From: Dyella nitratireducens
GTDB lineage: Bacteria > Pseudomonadota > Gammaproteobacteria > Xanthomonadales > Rhodanobacteraceae
Length of the DNA: 64,000 bases
NCBI RefSeq assembly: GCF_014642835.1
Contig: NZ_BMJA01000001.1
Span: 1,721,267 to 1,785,266, forward strand
Direction: 5' to 3'
Positions 44,123 to 51,244 of this stretch are shown piece by piece. The stretch's first letter is position 1. The number at the start of each line of letters is the position of its first letter. Made by a program: the position numbers and the translations under genes. A model generated the notes under the pieces. It was not told the DNA's origin. It was given only the letters and a program-made list of their open reading frames with translations, and searched no databases.

Positions 44123-44192
44123 CGTCATTCCGGCGAAGGCCGGAATCCATGCTTCGCATTCACCATGGATTCCGGCCTTCGCCGGAATGACG
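44123..44192. repeat. 70-base palindrome of the GTCATTCCGGCGAAGG family
   Basis: Bases 44123-44150 are the exact inverse of 44165-44192 (28-base arms, 14-base spacer). Each arm also contains the inner palindrome CCGGCGAAGGCCGG. This is a different repeat family from the GTAG REPs; similar elements are common in proteobacterial intergenic DNA. A partial copy is at 28411. It could act as a terminator for cpdB but has no T-tract. Confidence 0.88.
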
Positions 44193-44432
44193 GCTCGGTA
44201 ATTTTGTAGCTCAAGGTTAGCTTGGTGACTTTTTTCAGATCATCGAGCAGAAAACGTAGGGATAACTCCGGGCGAAAACCTCAACCTGCATAGGCTGTCA
44301 GCAATGCGGGTGTTGCGTCCGCACCAATCGCTTCCACCGTCGCCTTCACCACGTAAAGATTAGCTGGGACGATTCTTCTCCCCGATTAAAGCATTCGAGA
44401 ACATTCGACCCACTCTTGGGTCGATCGCGGAG
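44193..44432. other. Non-coding stretch, no feature recognised
   Basis: About 240 bases between the palindrome and the tandem 20-mers. I see no credible ORF, tRNA or promoter; the AACCTCAACCTGC near 44278-44290 may be a decayed REP arm. Confidence 0.5.
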
Positions 44433-44476
44433 GTGAACCTGTCCCCGTTTTTGGAAGTGAACCTGATCCCGTTTTT
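44433..44476. repeat. Tandem pair of 20-base repeats, possible IS end remnants
   Basis: GTGAACCTGTCCCCGTTTTT at 44433-44452 and GTGAACCTGATCCCGTTTTT at 44457-44476, two mismatches, four-base spacer. Sequences of the kind TGTCCCCGTTTTT occur at the termini of some insertion sequences, so these may be leftover IS ends. There is no transposase gene nearby. Confidence 0.55.
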
Positions 44477-44574
44477 GTAGCAACTCCCCGCTTTACACAT
44501 CCATTTTATTGCCTGAATGCAACGCTTCAGGTGCGGTCGCCATTCCGCGTGTCCTTCAACAAGGAGACCAAGTT

Positions 44575-44820
44575 ATGAACGACGATATTGTGGCAAAACT
44601 CCAGCAGTACGCCGGAACCAATACAGCGGTAACGGTCGGTGGAAATTTCCCCGGCGCGATAAATGCCACCACCTACCAGGGAACCGTGTCGCAGGTAGAC
44701 ACCGATGGGGGAACCGTCACGATACATAACACCGTCTATAACAGAGACAATGATGTATCGCTTGATCAAATAGATTTCATGACCTACCCGGGTGGGTCAA
44801 TCCCTTCGGGTGGGCCATAA
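44575..44820 (+). CDS. Small orphan protein, 81 residues
   Basis: ATG at 44575 with AAGGAG eight bases upstream. No signal peptide, no membrane segment. The pattern is alternating beta-type with many Thr/Val/Asn/Gly (YQGTVSQVDTDGGTVTIHN), which suggests a small beta-barrel (SH3/Sm-like), ending in a Gly/Pro tail. I do not recognise the family. AT-richer than neighbours and flanked by repeats and long non-coding DNA, so horizontal origin is possible. Confidence 0.65.
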   Translation: MNDDIVAKLQQYAGTNTAVTVGGNFPGAINATTYQGTVSQVDTDGGTVTIHNTVYNRDNDVSLDQIDFMTYPGGSIPSGGP

Positions 44821-44915
44821 TGGTGGCATTCCTGTCCGGATGTGCAGGCATGGCATGAGGCAATGAGGAATACGGAGAGACCTGACATCCCTTCATGATA
44901 TCGCTGCATTTCAAA

Positions 44916-44954
44916 CGGGTTGCTTGCCGTTCGCAAGCAACCCGCTTTCGTTTC
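44916..44954 (+). terminator. Intrinsic terminator downstream of the small orphan gene
   Basis: 12-bp perfect stem CGGGTTGCTTGC / GCAAGCAACCCG with a 5-base loop, followed by CTTTCGTTTC. It lies ~95 bases after the orphan gene stop, leaving a short untranslated tail. A small RNA in 44821-44954 is possible but not shown. Confidence 0.8.
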
Positions 44955-45182
44955 GATGCCAATGCACAACGTTCTCGCGCCGTATGAATTCGATGGACTT
45001 GCTTGAATCCTGCCAAGCCAATGTCATCGGAAAGCATCCGCGCCGCTCCAGAAACAAAATCTATTCAATGATTTTTCCGTCAGCGACGGCACAACGCAGA
45101 TACATTGAGCAGACAGCAAGCTTCTGTAGGTTCGAATGTAAACCCTGATATCGCCAGTTACTAAGCGCCTCGTTTGTAGCTC

Positions 45183-45255
45183 GTAGGGTGGGGTGCAAAC
45201 CCCAGCATCGTGCACCATCAAGCGTGGCAACGTTGGAGTTTGCACCCCAACCTAC
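45183..45255. repeat. REP doublet copy 8, upstream of the thr leader region
   Basis: Full doublet with three substitutions (GTAGGGTGGGG, CCCAGC, GTTGGAGTT). A further decayed left arm is at about 45126-45150 (TAGGTTCGAATGTAAACCCTGA). Both lie in non-coding DNA between the small orphan gene and the thr operon; I see no gene in 44955-45381. Confidence 0.82.
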
Positions 45256-45344
45256 GTAAGCACGGCGAACGTGCAGATACGACATAAAGTTTCCCCTGAA
45301 ACTTTTATCCCTTGACCTCATGCAATAGTTTCATTAGGCAACTG

Positions 45345-45374
45345 TTGACAGCCGCTGCAGCGCACAACTATCGT
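45345..45374 (+). promoter_or_regulatory. Possible promoter of the thr operon
   Basis: TTGACA (45345-45350), 18 bases, TATCGT (45369-45374). Transcription would begin near 45381, so the leader ORF would be translated either leaderless from 45382 or, more conventionally, from the internal ATG at 45439. An alternative TTGACC at 45312 lacks a good -10. Confidence 0.45.
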
Positions 45375-45381
45375 CGGTTCC

Positions 45382-45534
45382 ATGTCGCCCGCCTACACAC
45401 CAGCACGCATCGATATCGCACCGGTCAACACCGGTCGGATGGGTGTTGCAGCGACAACGATCATCGCCACGATTATTACCACTACTACCGGAACCGGAAC
45501 GACCGGGTCTGGGGTGGTGTCTGTGCGCGAATAG
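45382..45534 (+). CDS. thrL: Thr/Ile-rich leader peptide of the threonine operon (attenuator)
   Basis: A 50-codon ORF (or 31 codons from ATG at 45439). The key stretch is ATTIIATIITTTT followed by GTGTTG: ten Thr and four Ile codons within about 17 residues. This is the pattern of E. coli ThrL ([21 protein letters not shown]; compare [14 protein letters not shown]). Role: ribosome stalling at Thr/Ile codons when charged tRNAs are scarce would control an RNA switch before the first structural gene. Upstream codons 1-19 show no bias. No strong ribosome-binding site is visible for either start. Confidence 0.8.
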   Translation: MSPAYTPARIDIAPVNTGRMGVAATTIIATIITTTTGTGTTGSGVVSVRE

Positions 45535-45552
45535 TCTTCACACGCAAACGGT

Positions 45553-45572
45553 CCCGCCCTCGACGAGGCGGG
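45553..45572 (+). terminator. GC-rich hairpin after the thr leader (attenuator candidate)
   Basis: CCCGCC, 8-base loop, GGCGGG, 18 bases after the leader stop and 50 bases before the structural gene. A canonical T-tract is absent, so it may be Rho-assisted, or the attenuator may act at translation initiation. No antiterminator partner could be assigned by eye. Confidence 0.5.
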
Positions 45573-45621
45573 CCGGCACTCCCGACCGCCAGCGAGCTAG
45601 GGGCCTCTACCGGAGGCCGTC

Positions 45622-46764
45622 ATGGAAAGCTGTGCATCACTCATCGCTGAACATCCCCACCGTCTGCCTCCGCTGCAGGCTGCCGTGTCGCGACGACGAA
45701 CGCTGGCCGTCGGCCTGGTCGGCCCCGGGCGCGTCGGCGGCGTATTGCTTGCCCAGTTGCGCGCGGCGCAAGAGCGCCTGCTGCGCGAAGCAGGACTGGA
45801 ACTGAAACTGTGCGGCGTCGCCGCCAGCCGCCGCATGTGGCTGGATTGCGACGATCCGGAACTCAATGCACAGCACGATGCACAGACCTGGCGCCCCACC
45901 GATCTCGACCAATTCGCCGCGCACGTTCGCGGCGAAGATGGCCGCCACGCGATGCTGATCGACTGCAGCGCAAGCGACACGGTGGCTTCGCAATATCCCT
46001 ACTGGCTCGCTTCGGGCATGCACGTGGTAACGCCGAACAAACTGGCCAGCAGCGGCCCGCTCTCGCGTTGGCAGGCAATCCGCGCTGCGAGCCAGCATGG
46101 TGGACGCTTCCGCTATGAGGCAACCGTATGCGCCGGCTTGCCGGTGGTGCAAACGCTGCGCGATCTGCTCGACACCGGCGATCAGTTGCTCTCCGTGGAA
46201 GGCATGTTCTCCGGCACGCTGGCATGGCTCTGCTGCCACTACGACGGTAAACGTCCGTTCTCCGCGCTGGTGCGCGAAGCGCATGCGCTGGGTTATACGG
46301 AGCCCGATCCGCGTGACGATCTGTCCGGCATGGACGTGGCGCGCAAGCTGGTGATCCTGGCGCGCGAAGCCGGCTGGCCGATGTCCCTGCATGACGTGGC
46401 GGTGGAAAGCCTGGTACCAGAGGAGCTGGCCGAGCTGCCGCTGGAAGAATTCATGGCACGCCTGGACGAACTCAACGCACCGATGGCCGTACGCCTGGCC
46501 GGAGCCCACGCTTGCCAGGGTGTGCTGCGCCATGTCGCCAGCCTCGACCGCAACGGCCGCGCCCAGGTCGGCCTGCAGGCACTGCCCTCCTCGCATCCGT
46601 TCGCGCACACGCGGCTTACGGATAACATCGTGCAATTCCGCACACAGCGTTACCGCGATAATCCGCTGCTGGTGCAAGGTCCCGGTGCCGGTCCCGAAGT
46701 GACGGCGGCCGGGATCTTCGCCGATCTGCTGCGCATCGCCGAATCGCTGGAGGTGCGCGCATGA
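45622..46764 (+). CDS. Homoserine dehydrogenase (monofunctional, related to the C-terminal half of ThrA)
   Basis: 380 residues from ATG at 45622 with CGGAGG upstream. NAD(P)-binding [13 protein letters not shown] at residue ~31, [21 protein letters not shown], the substrate/catalytic segment [21 protein letters not shown] (core [16 protein letters not shown]) and the C-terminal [19 protein letters not shown]. These motifs match the dehydrogenase part of bifunctional aspartokinase-homoserine dehydrogenase I. No aspartokinase domain precedes it; instead there is the leader peptide. Reaction: aspartate semialdehyde to homoserine. Overlaps thrB by four bases (ATGA). Confidence 0.9.
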   Translation: MESCASLIAEHPHRLPPLQAAVSRRRTLAVGLVGPGRVGGVLLAQLRAAQERLLREAGLELKLCGVAASRRMWLDCDDPELNAQHDAQTWRPTDLDQFAAHVRGEDGRHAMLIDCSASDTVASQYPYWLASGMHVVTPNKLASSGPLSRWQAIRAASQHGGRFRYEATVCAGLPVVQTLRDLLDTGDQLLSVEGMFSGTLAWLCCHYDGKRPFSALVREAHALGYTEPDPRDDLSGMDVARKLVILAREAGWPMSLHDVAVESLVPEELAELPLEEFMARLDELNAPMAVRLAGAHACQGVLRHVASLDRNGRAQVGLQALPSSHPFAHTRLTDNIVQFRTQRYRDNPLLVQGPGAGPEVTAAGIFADLLRIAESLEVRA

Positions 46765-47750
46765 ACGCTCCTCTTGCCATGAAGCCCCCGATGTCCGCGC
46801 AACGCCTGCAAGCCGCCTCCGCTACCGCCTTTGCCAGCGTCGGCAACGTGGGCGTGGGTTTCGACATTCTTGGTCACTGCATCACGGGCGCAAGCGATCG
46901 TGTTGATGTGCGACGGATGGATGCACCCGCTGTGCGCGTGGCCGTTATTGATGGCTGCGTGGACGTGCTGCCGATGGATGCCGCGCAGAACACAGCCGGT
47001 GCCGCCCTGATGGCTTTGCGCAAAGCACTGGGCTTGCAGCACGGCTTCGAGATCTCGTTGCACAAAGGCATCGCGCTAGGTTCCGGCATGGGCGGCTCGG
47101 CCGCTTCGTGCGTAGCGGCGCTGGTGGCGGCGAATGCACTGCTGGAACGGCCGCTCTCGCGCGAATCGCTGTACGAGTTTGCGGTGGAGGGCGAGGCCGT
47201 AGCCAGTGGCGGACGCCATGGCGACAACGTCGGCCCAATGCTGCTGGGCGGCCTGGTGCTGGCCACGCGCGAACGCCTGGTACGCGTGCCCGTGCCGCCG
47301 AGCTGGCACTGCGCGCTGGTGCATCCGCATGCGGTGCTGGAAACACGCAAGGCTCGTGCCGCGCTGGCCGGCGACTACGCGCTGGGTGAATTCGTGGCGC
47401 AGTCGGCCAATCTTGCCTTGGTGCTTGCCGGTTGCTTCCGCAGCGATGCGGAACTGGTGCGTGAAGGTCTGAAAGATGTATTGGTGGAACCACGCCGCGC
47501 ATCGCTGATCCCGAATTTCGCGCGCGTAAAGCAGGCGGCACTGGACCACAAAGCCCTGGGCGCCAGTATCTCCGGCGCCGGTCCCAGCGTGTTCGGCTGG
47601 TTCGAACATCGCGCGCAAGCCGAAGCCGCGGCCGAAGCCATGCGCAGCGCCTTTGCGGAGGTAGGGTTGGATAGTGACAGCTTCATCTCGCCGGTAGATG
47701 GCCCCGCCGCTACCCTTGTTCCTTCGGTTGACACAGGTGAGCATGCATGA
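46761..47750 (+). CDS. thrB: ThrB, homoserine kinase (GHMP family)
   Basis: 329 residues. GHMP kinase motifs: [14 protein letters not shown] near the start, the ATP loop [19 protein letters not shown], and the C-terminal [16 protein letters not shown]. Reaction: ATP-dependent phosphorylation of L-homoserine. Four-base overlaps (ATGA) with both neighbours show the thr genes form one tightly coupled operon. Confidence 0.95.
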   Translation: MNAPLAMKPPMSAQRLQAASATAFASVGNVGVGFDILGHCITGASDRVDVRRMDAPAVRVAVIDGCVDVLPMDAAQNTAGAALMALRKALGLQHGFEISLHKGIALGSGMGGSAASCVAALVAANALLERPLSRESLYEFAVEGEAVASGGRHGDNVGPMLLGGLVLATRERLVRVPVPPSWHCALVHPHAVLETRKARAALAGDYALGEFVAQSANLALVLAGCFRSDAELVREGLKDVLVEPRRASLIPNFARVKQAALDHKALGASISGAGPSVFGWFEHRAQAEAAAEAMRSAFAEVGLDSDSFISPVDGPAATLVPSVDTGEHA

Positions 47751-49084
47751 GTGCAGCGTTGCGTTATCTCAGTACGCGCGGTGCGAGCCCGGCCGCAACG
47801 TTGAGCCAGGCGATTGCGGCGGGACTGGCGCCGGATGGCGGCTTGTATGTACCGGATCACTTGCCGACGCTGCGTGTCGAAGACTTCAAAGCCGACGGGA
47901 GTCTTGCCGAAACAGCCGCGACCTTGCTCGCGCCCTTTTTCGCCGGTGATGCACTGGCGGCCGAATTGCCAGCCATTTGCAACGAAGCACTGACATTCCC
48001 AACACCATTGCGGCCGCTGCCCCAGCATCCAAACACATCCGTGCTCGAGCTGTTCCATGGACCGACCGCCGCGTTCAAGGATGTCGGCGCCCGTTTTCTC
48101 GCCGCCTGCCTGCGTCGCGTGCGTGGCGATAGCACGACACCATTGACGATACTGGTGGCGACGTCCGGCGACACCGGTGCTGCGGTCGGTGCCGCATTTC
48201 ATCGACAGCCGGGGATCGAAGTAGTGATTCTTTACCCCGATGGCCGCGTCTCGCCGCGCCAGGCGCATCAGCTCGGCTGTTTTGGCGACAACGTACAAGC
48301 ACTGCGCGTGCAAGGGCGTTTCGACGATTGCCAGCGCATGGTGAAAGCCGCGTTGAACGATGCCGCGCTGCAGGCACAATCGCCGCTGTCTTCCGCCAAC
48401 AGCATCAGCCTTGGCCGTCTGCTGCCGCAGATGAGCTACTACGCACATGCCGCATTGGCGTGGTGGCAGAAGCATCGCGAACCGCTGAATCTCGTCGTGC
48501 CCACCGGCAACCTGGGCAATGCACTGGCGGCCGTGTGGGTGCGTGCGATGGGTTTGCCGCTGGGGCAGATTCGCCTCGCTTGCAACGCCAACGAAACGCT
48601 GCCGGATTTCTTTGCCGGCCATGACTACACGCCACGCCAGGCCGTCGCGACGCTGGCCAATGCGATGGACGTGGGTGCACCCAGCAATTTCGAGCGTCTG
48701 CTCTGGACCTATCCGGACGCGAATGAACTGCGCCATGCATTTGAAGCGCAAAGCGTGGACGATCGCACCATCACCGCAACCATTTCCTTGCACGCACACG
48801 AGCATGGCGAAGTGTTCTGCCCACACACCGCTACGGCGATGCACGTGCTGGATCAACGGCGCGCTGCCGGTGACAACGCACCGTGGGCAGTCGTGGCGAC
48901 CGCACACCCTGCGAAGTTCGAAAGCGTGGTTGAGCCCTTGGTCGGCAAGCCGGTGGAAGTGCCGCCTGCGTTGGCGGCGATGCTGCAGCGACCGGCGGCG
49001 GCGGAGCCTATGGTCGCGGGAGATGGCGTGTTGCGGGAGTGGTTGTTGAACAGGGTGGCTCAGTACGTGGCGTTGCCATCCTGA
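47747..49084 (+). CDS. thrC: ThrC, threonine synthase
   Basis: 445 residues, the long gammaproteobacterial type. N-terminal [33 protein letters not shown]-binding Lys111 in [14 protein letters not shown], and the phosphate-binding [10 protein letters not shown]. Reaction: O-phosphohomoserine to threonine. Last gene of the operon; stop TGA at 49082-49084, 16 bases before REP copy 9, which may act as a boundary to the convergent sulfotransferase gene. Confidence 0.95.
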   Translation: MSAALRYLSTRGASPAATLSQAIAAGLAPDGGLYVPDHLPTLRVEDFKADGSLAETAATLLAPFFAGDALAAELPAICNEALTFPTPLRPLPQHPNTSVLELFHGPTAAFKDVGARFLAACLRRVRGDSTTPLTILVATSGDTGAAVGAAFHRQPGIEVVILYPDGRVSPRQAHQLGCFGDNVQALRVQGRFDDCQRMVKAALNDAALQAQSPLSSANSISLGRLLPQMSYYAHAALAWWQKHREPLNLVVPTGNLGNALAAVWVRAMGLPLGQIRLACNANETLPDFFAGHDYTPRQAVATLANAMDVGAPSNFERLLWTYPDANELRHAFEAQSVDDRTITATISLHAHEHGEVFCPHTATAMHVLDQRRAAGDNAPWAVVATAHPAKFESVVEPLVGKPVEVPPALAAMLQRPAAAEPMVAGDGVLREWLLNRVAQYVALPS

Positions 49085-49100
49085 AGGCAAGCCTCAGTTT

Positions 49101-49174
49101 GTAGGTTGGGGTGCAAACCCCAACATTGCGATCCAGGAAGGCGTAGCCATGTTGGGGTTTGCACCCCAACCTAC
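49101..49174. repeat. REP doublet copy 9; supplies the sulfotransferase stop codon
   Basis: Full doublet between convergent genes. The right CTAC gives TAG on the minus strand (49171-49173), the in-frame stop of the gene beginning at 51174. thrC ends on its own TGA outside the element. Confidence 0.93.
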
Positions 49175-51174
49175 GTGCGATAGCGTTCCAAAGCATCGCC
49201 AAGCATTTCTTTCAGCGGCGCAAGGTGAGGCGCGTACTTCGTCCACTGATCGAGGCCATCGCGGAAGATCGGCTGGCGTACCTGCTCGGAACTGGCCGTG
49301 CGCACACTGCGCTCGGTCTTATGGAACGCCAGACAACCCATCTCGAATGGCAGACCGCAGAAATCGAGAATGCGGCGTACGCTGCCTTCCAAGTCATCGA
49401 CCACGTCTTCGTGATGGATACGCAATACACGGCCCGGCAAAGCGTCATCCCAGTGTTGCATCAGGTCGAGATAAGTACGGTAGTAACGCGCGATATCCTC
49501 GACGCTGTAGGTGAACTCCTGACCGGCAGCAAAAAGCTGCTTGAGATTGCTGAAGCAGCAAGCCATGGGTTCGCGGCGCGCATCGATGATTTTCGCGTTC
49601 GGCAGCATCAAGTGGATCAGGCCAAGATGCCGGAAGTTGTTCGGCATCTTGTCGATGAAGTAAGGCTTGCCGCTGCGATAGATGCGGGTGTCATGCAGGT
49701 ACTTCTCACCGAGTTTGCGGAAATCCTCGGGCTGCATCTCGGCAAGCACCCCTGGATAGCGCGGATCATCCAGATTCGGATCACGCCCCTGCAGATCGAG
49801 CACGATGCGGGGGATATCGGCCAGTTCCTGCGTACCCTCGACATGCGAGTGCGAGGCGAGAATCTGCTCGATCAGGGTCGAACCCGCACGCGGCAGGCCG
49901 ACGATGAATATCGGATCGGAACTCGGATCACCCGCACTTGCGCGGCTTGCCAGAAACTCCCCGGTGCACACCTCGATCTGCCTGCGCGTATTGGTTTCGA
50001 TGATCTCCGGGCGATAGCGGCTTTCGGAACGCTTGAGCGCGTTGCCTTGTTCGTAATGGCGCCACGATTCGGCGTAATCACCACGATCTTCCAGCGCCTT
50101 GCCTAGCGCGAAGCACAGATGGTAGCGGTCAGCCAGCGGCGTATCGCGCGAGGCTTCTTCGTCACGCATGCGCGCGATTTCATCGTCGGAGAAACGGTAG
50201 GTCTTGAGGTTCGCCAAACTCCAGTACGCGTCACCAAAGTTGGAACGCGCCGTGGTGGCCGCACGATACGCGTCGATCGCCTCGGCCTGCTTGCCTTGCG
50301 TCTTCAGCGAATGAGCCAACGACAGGTGCAGGTCAGCTGCACCAGGCATGTCGCGCAAAAGTTCCCGATAGAGCGTGATCGCGCGCTCGTGTTCACCCAG
50401 GCCGACGCTCGCACTGGCGTAAAGCGTGCGATAGTCGAGATGGTTGGGCTCGATAGCCAGCAGCTTTTCGATCTCTTCGCAGGCGCGCTGATACAAATGT
50501 CGTTCGAACAGTACGCATGCATAGTCATAGCGTGCCGTTCGGTAATCCGGAGCGATCTTCAATACCGCTTCGAGCAGAATCTCAGCGTCATCGAGCACAT
50601 CGCGCGCCAGGCCGATGCGTGCAAGCAGGCGCATGGCTTCGACATCGTTGCCCACACGCAGCAGATAGGGACGAATGACGTTTTCCGCCGGTTCCAGATC
50701 ACCATCCGAGAACAGGCCGGTGGCGTGGACAACGTCGGGCGCCAGCCGCTTGAGTGTGGCGACATGCGCCGCTGCCGTCGCGGCATGGGCCGTGTCGCCG
50801 ACCATGCGATACAGGCCTTCGAGCATGTGCCAGCTCGCCGGCAAGGCGGGATTGATGTTGACGGCACGCAACAAGGCATCGATCGCGCGCGGCGCATCGC
50901 GCATCGCTACATAGCAGAGGCCCCGCTCTTCATGCAGGCGGCTGAAATGGGGATAGCCCTGTTCCAGTTGCGCCAATGTCGCCAGGGCAGCATCGATCTG
51001 GGCAAGGTAGCGCTGGTTCTTGGCGATCAGGTGGAGCACATCACGATGATCCGGCGCATCGGCGGCCAACGCCTGGGCAGCCTGCAGCGCCTGCGCATGC
51101 TGACCCTGCTGCTGCAGTTCGCGTATGCGTTGGATGCCCTGCTCCACCGATGTTTCGATCGCCGTGGCGTTCAT
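49171..51174 (-). CDS. TPR-repeat sulfotransferase
   Basis: 667 residues. About residues 1-390 are helical TPR-like repeats (YKQ-like units such as PALPASWHMLEGLYRMVGDTAHAATAAAHVATLK, core SWHMLEGLYRMVGDTAHAA). From ~415 there is a sulfotransferase domain with the PAPS 5'-phosphosulfate loop FIVGLPRAGSTLIEQIL (about 422-438) and a later 3'-phosphate region around VEGTQELADIPR. No signal peptide, so cytoplasmic. Downstream of a TonB receptor gene (71-base gap, same strand); this receptor-sulfotransferase pairing recurs in Xanthomonadales and sphingomonads. Substrate unknown; tyrosine or glycan sulfation are both possible. Confidence 0.87.
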   Translation of the reverse strand: MNATAIETSVEQGIQRIRELQQQGQHAQALQAAQALAADAPDHRDVLHLIAKNQRYLAQIDAALATLAQLEQGYPHFSRLHEERGLCYVAMRDAPRAIDALLRAVNINPALPASWHMLEGLYRMVGDTAHAATAAAHVATLKRLAPDVVHATGLFSDGDLEPAENVIRPYLLRVGNDVEAMRLLARIGLARDVLDDAEILLEAVLKIAPDYRTARYDYACVLFERHLYQRACEEIEKLLAIEPNHLDYRTLYASASVGLGEHERAITLYRELLRDMPGAADLHLSLAHSLKTQGKQAEAIDAYRAATTARSNFGDAYWSLANLKTYRFSDDEIARMRDEEASRDTPLADRYHLCFALGKALEDRGDYAESWRHYEQGNALKRSESRYRPEIIETNTRRQIEVCTGEFLASRASAGDPSSDPIFIVGLPRAGSTLIEQILASHSHVEGTQELADIPRIVLDLQGRDPNLDDPRYPGVLAEMQPEDFRKLGEKYLHDTRIYRSGKPYFIDKMPNNFRHLGLIHLMLPNAKIIDARREPMACCFSNLKQLFAAGQEFTYSVEDIARYYRTYLDLMQHWDDALPGRVLRIHHEDVVDDLEGSVRRILDFCGLPFEMGCLAFHKTERSVRTASSEQVRQPIFRDGLDQWTKYAPHLAPLKEMLGDALERYRT

Positions 51175-51244
51175 GCGTAAACCTTAAAAAAAGAGGGTGG
51201 GCTTGCGCCCACCCAATTCTACTTGCAGTTGCGGAGTAAACAGA

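Noticed and set aside
44821-44915. A small RNA gene before the terminator at 44916
   Set aside because: Only the terminator is visible; there is no promoter or recognisable RNA fold, and the stretch can be the 3' untranslated region of the orphan gene.
47375-49090. 571-codon minus-strand ORF opposite thrC
   Set aside because: Antisense shadow; thrB and thrC are unambiguous on the plus strand.
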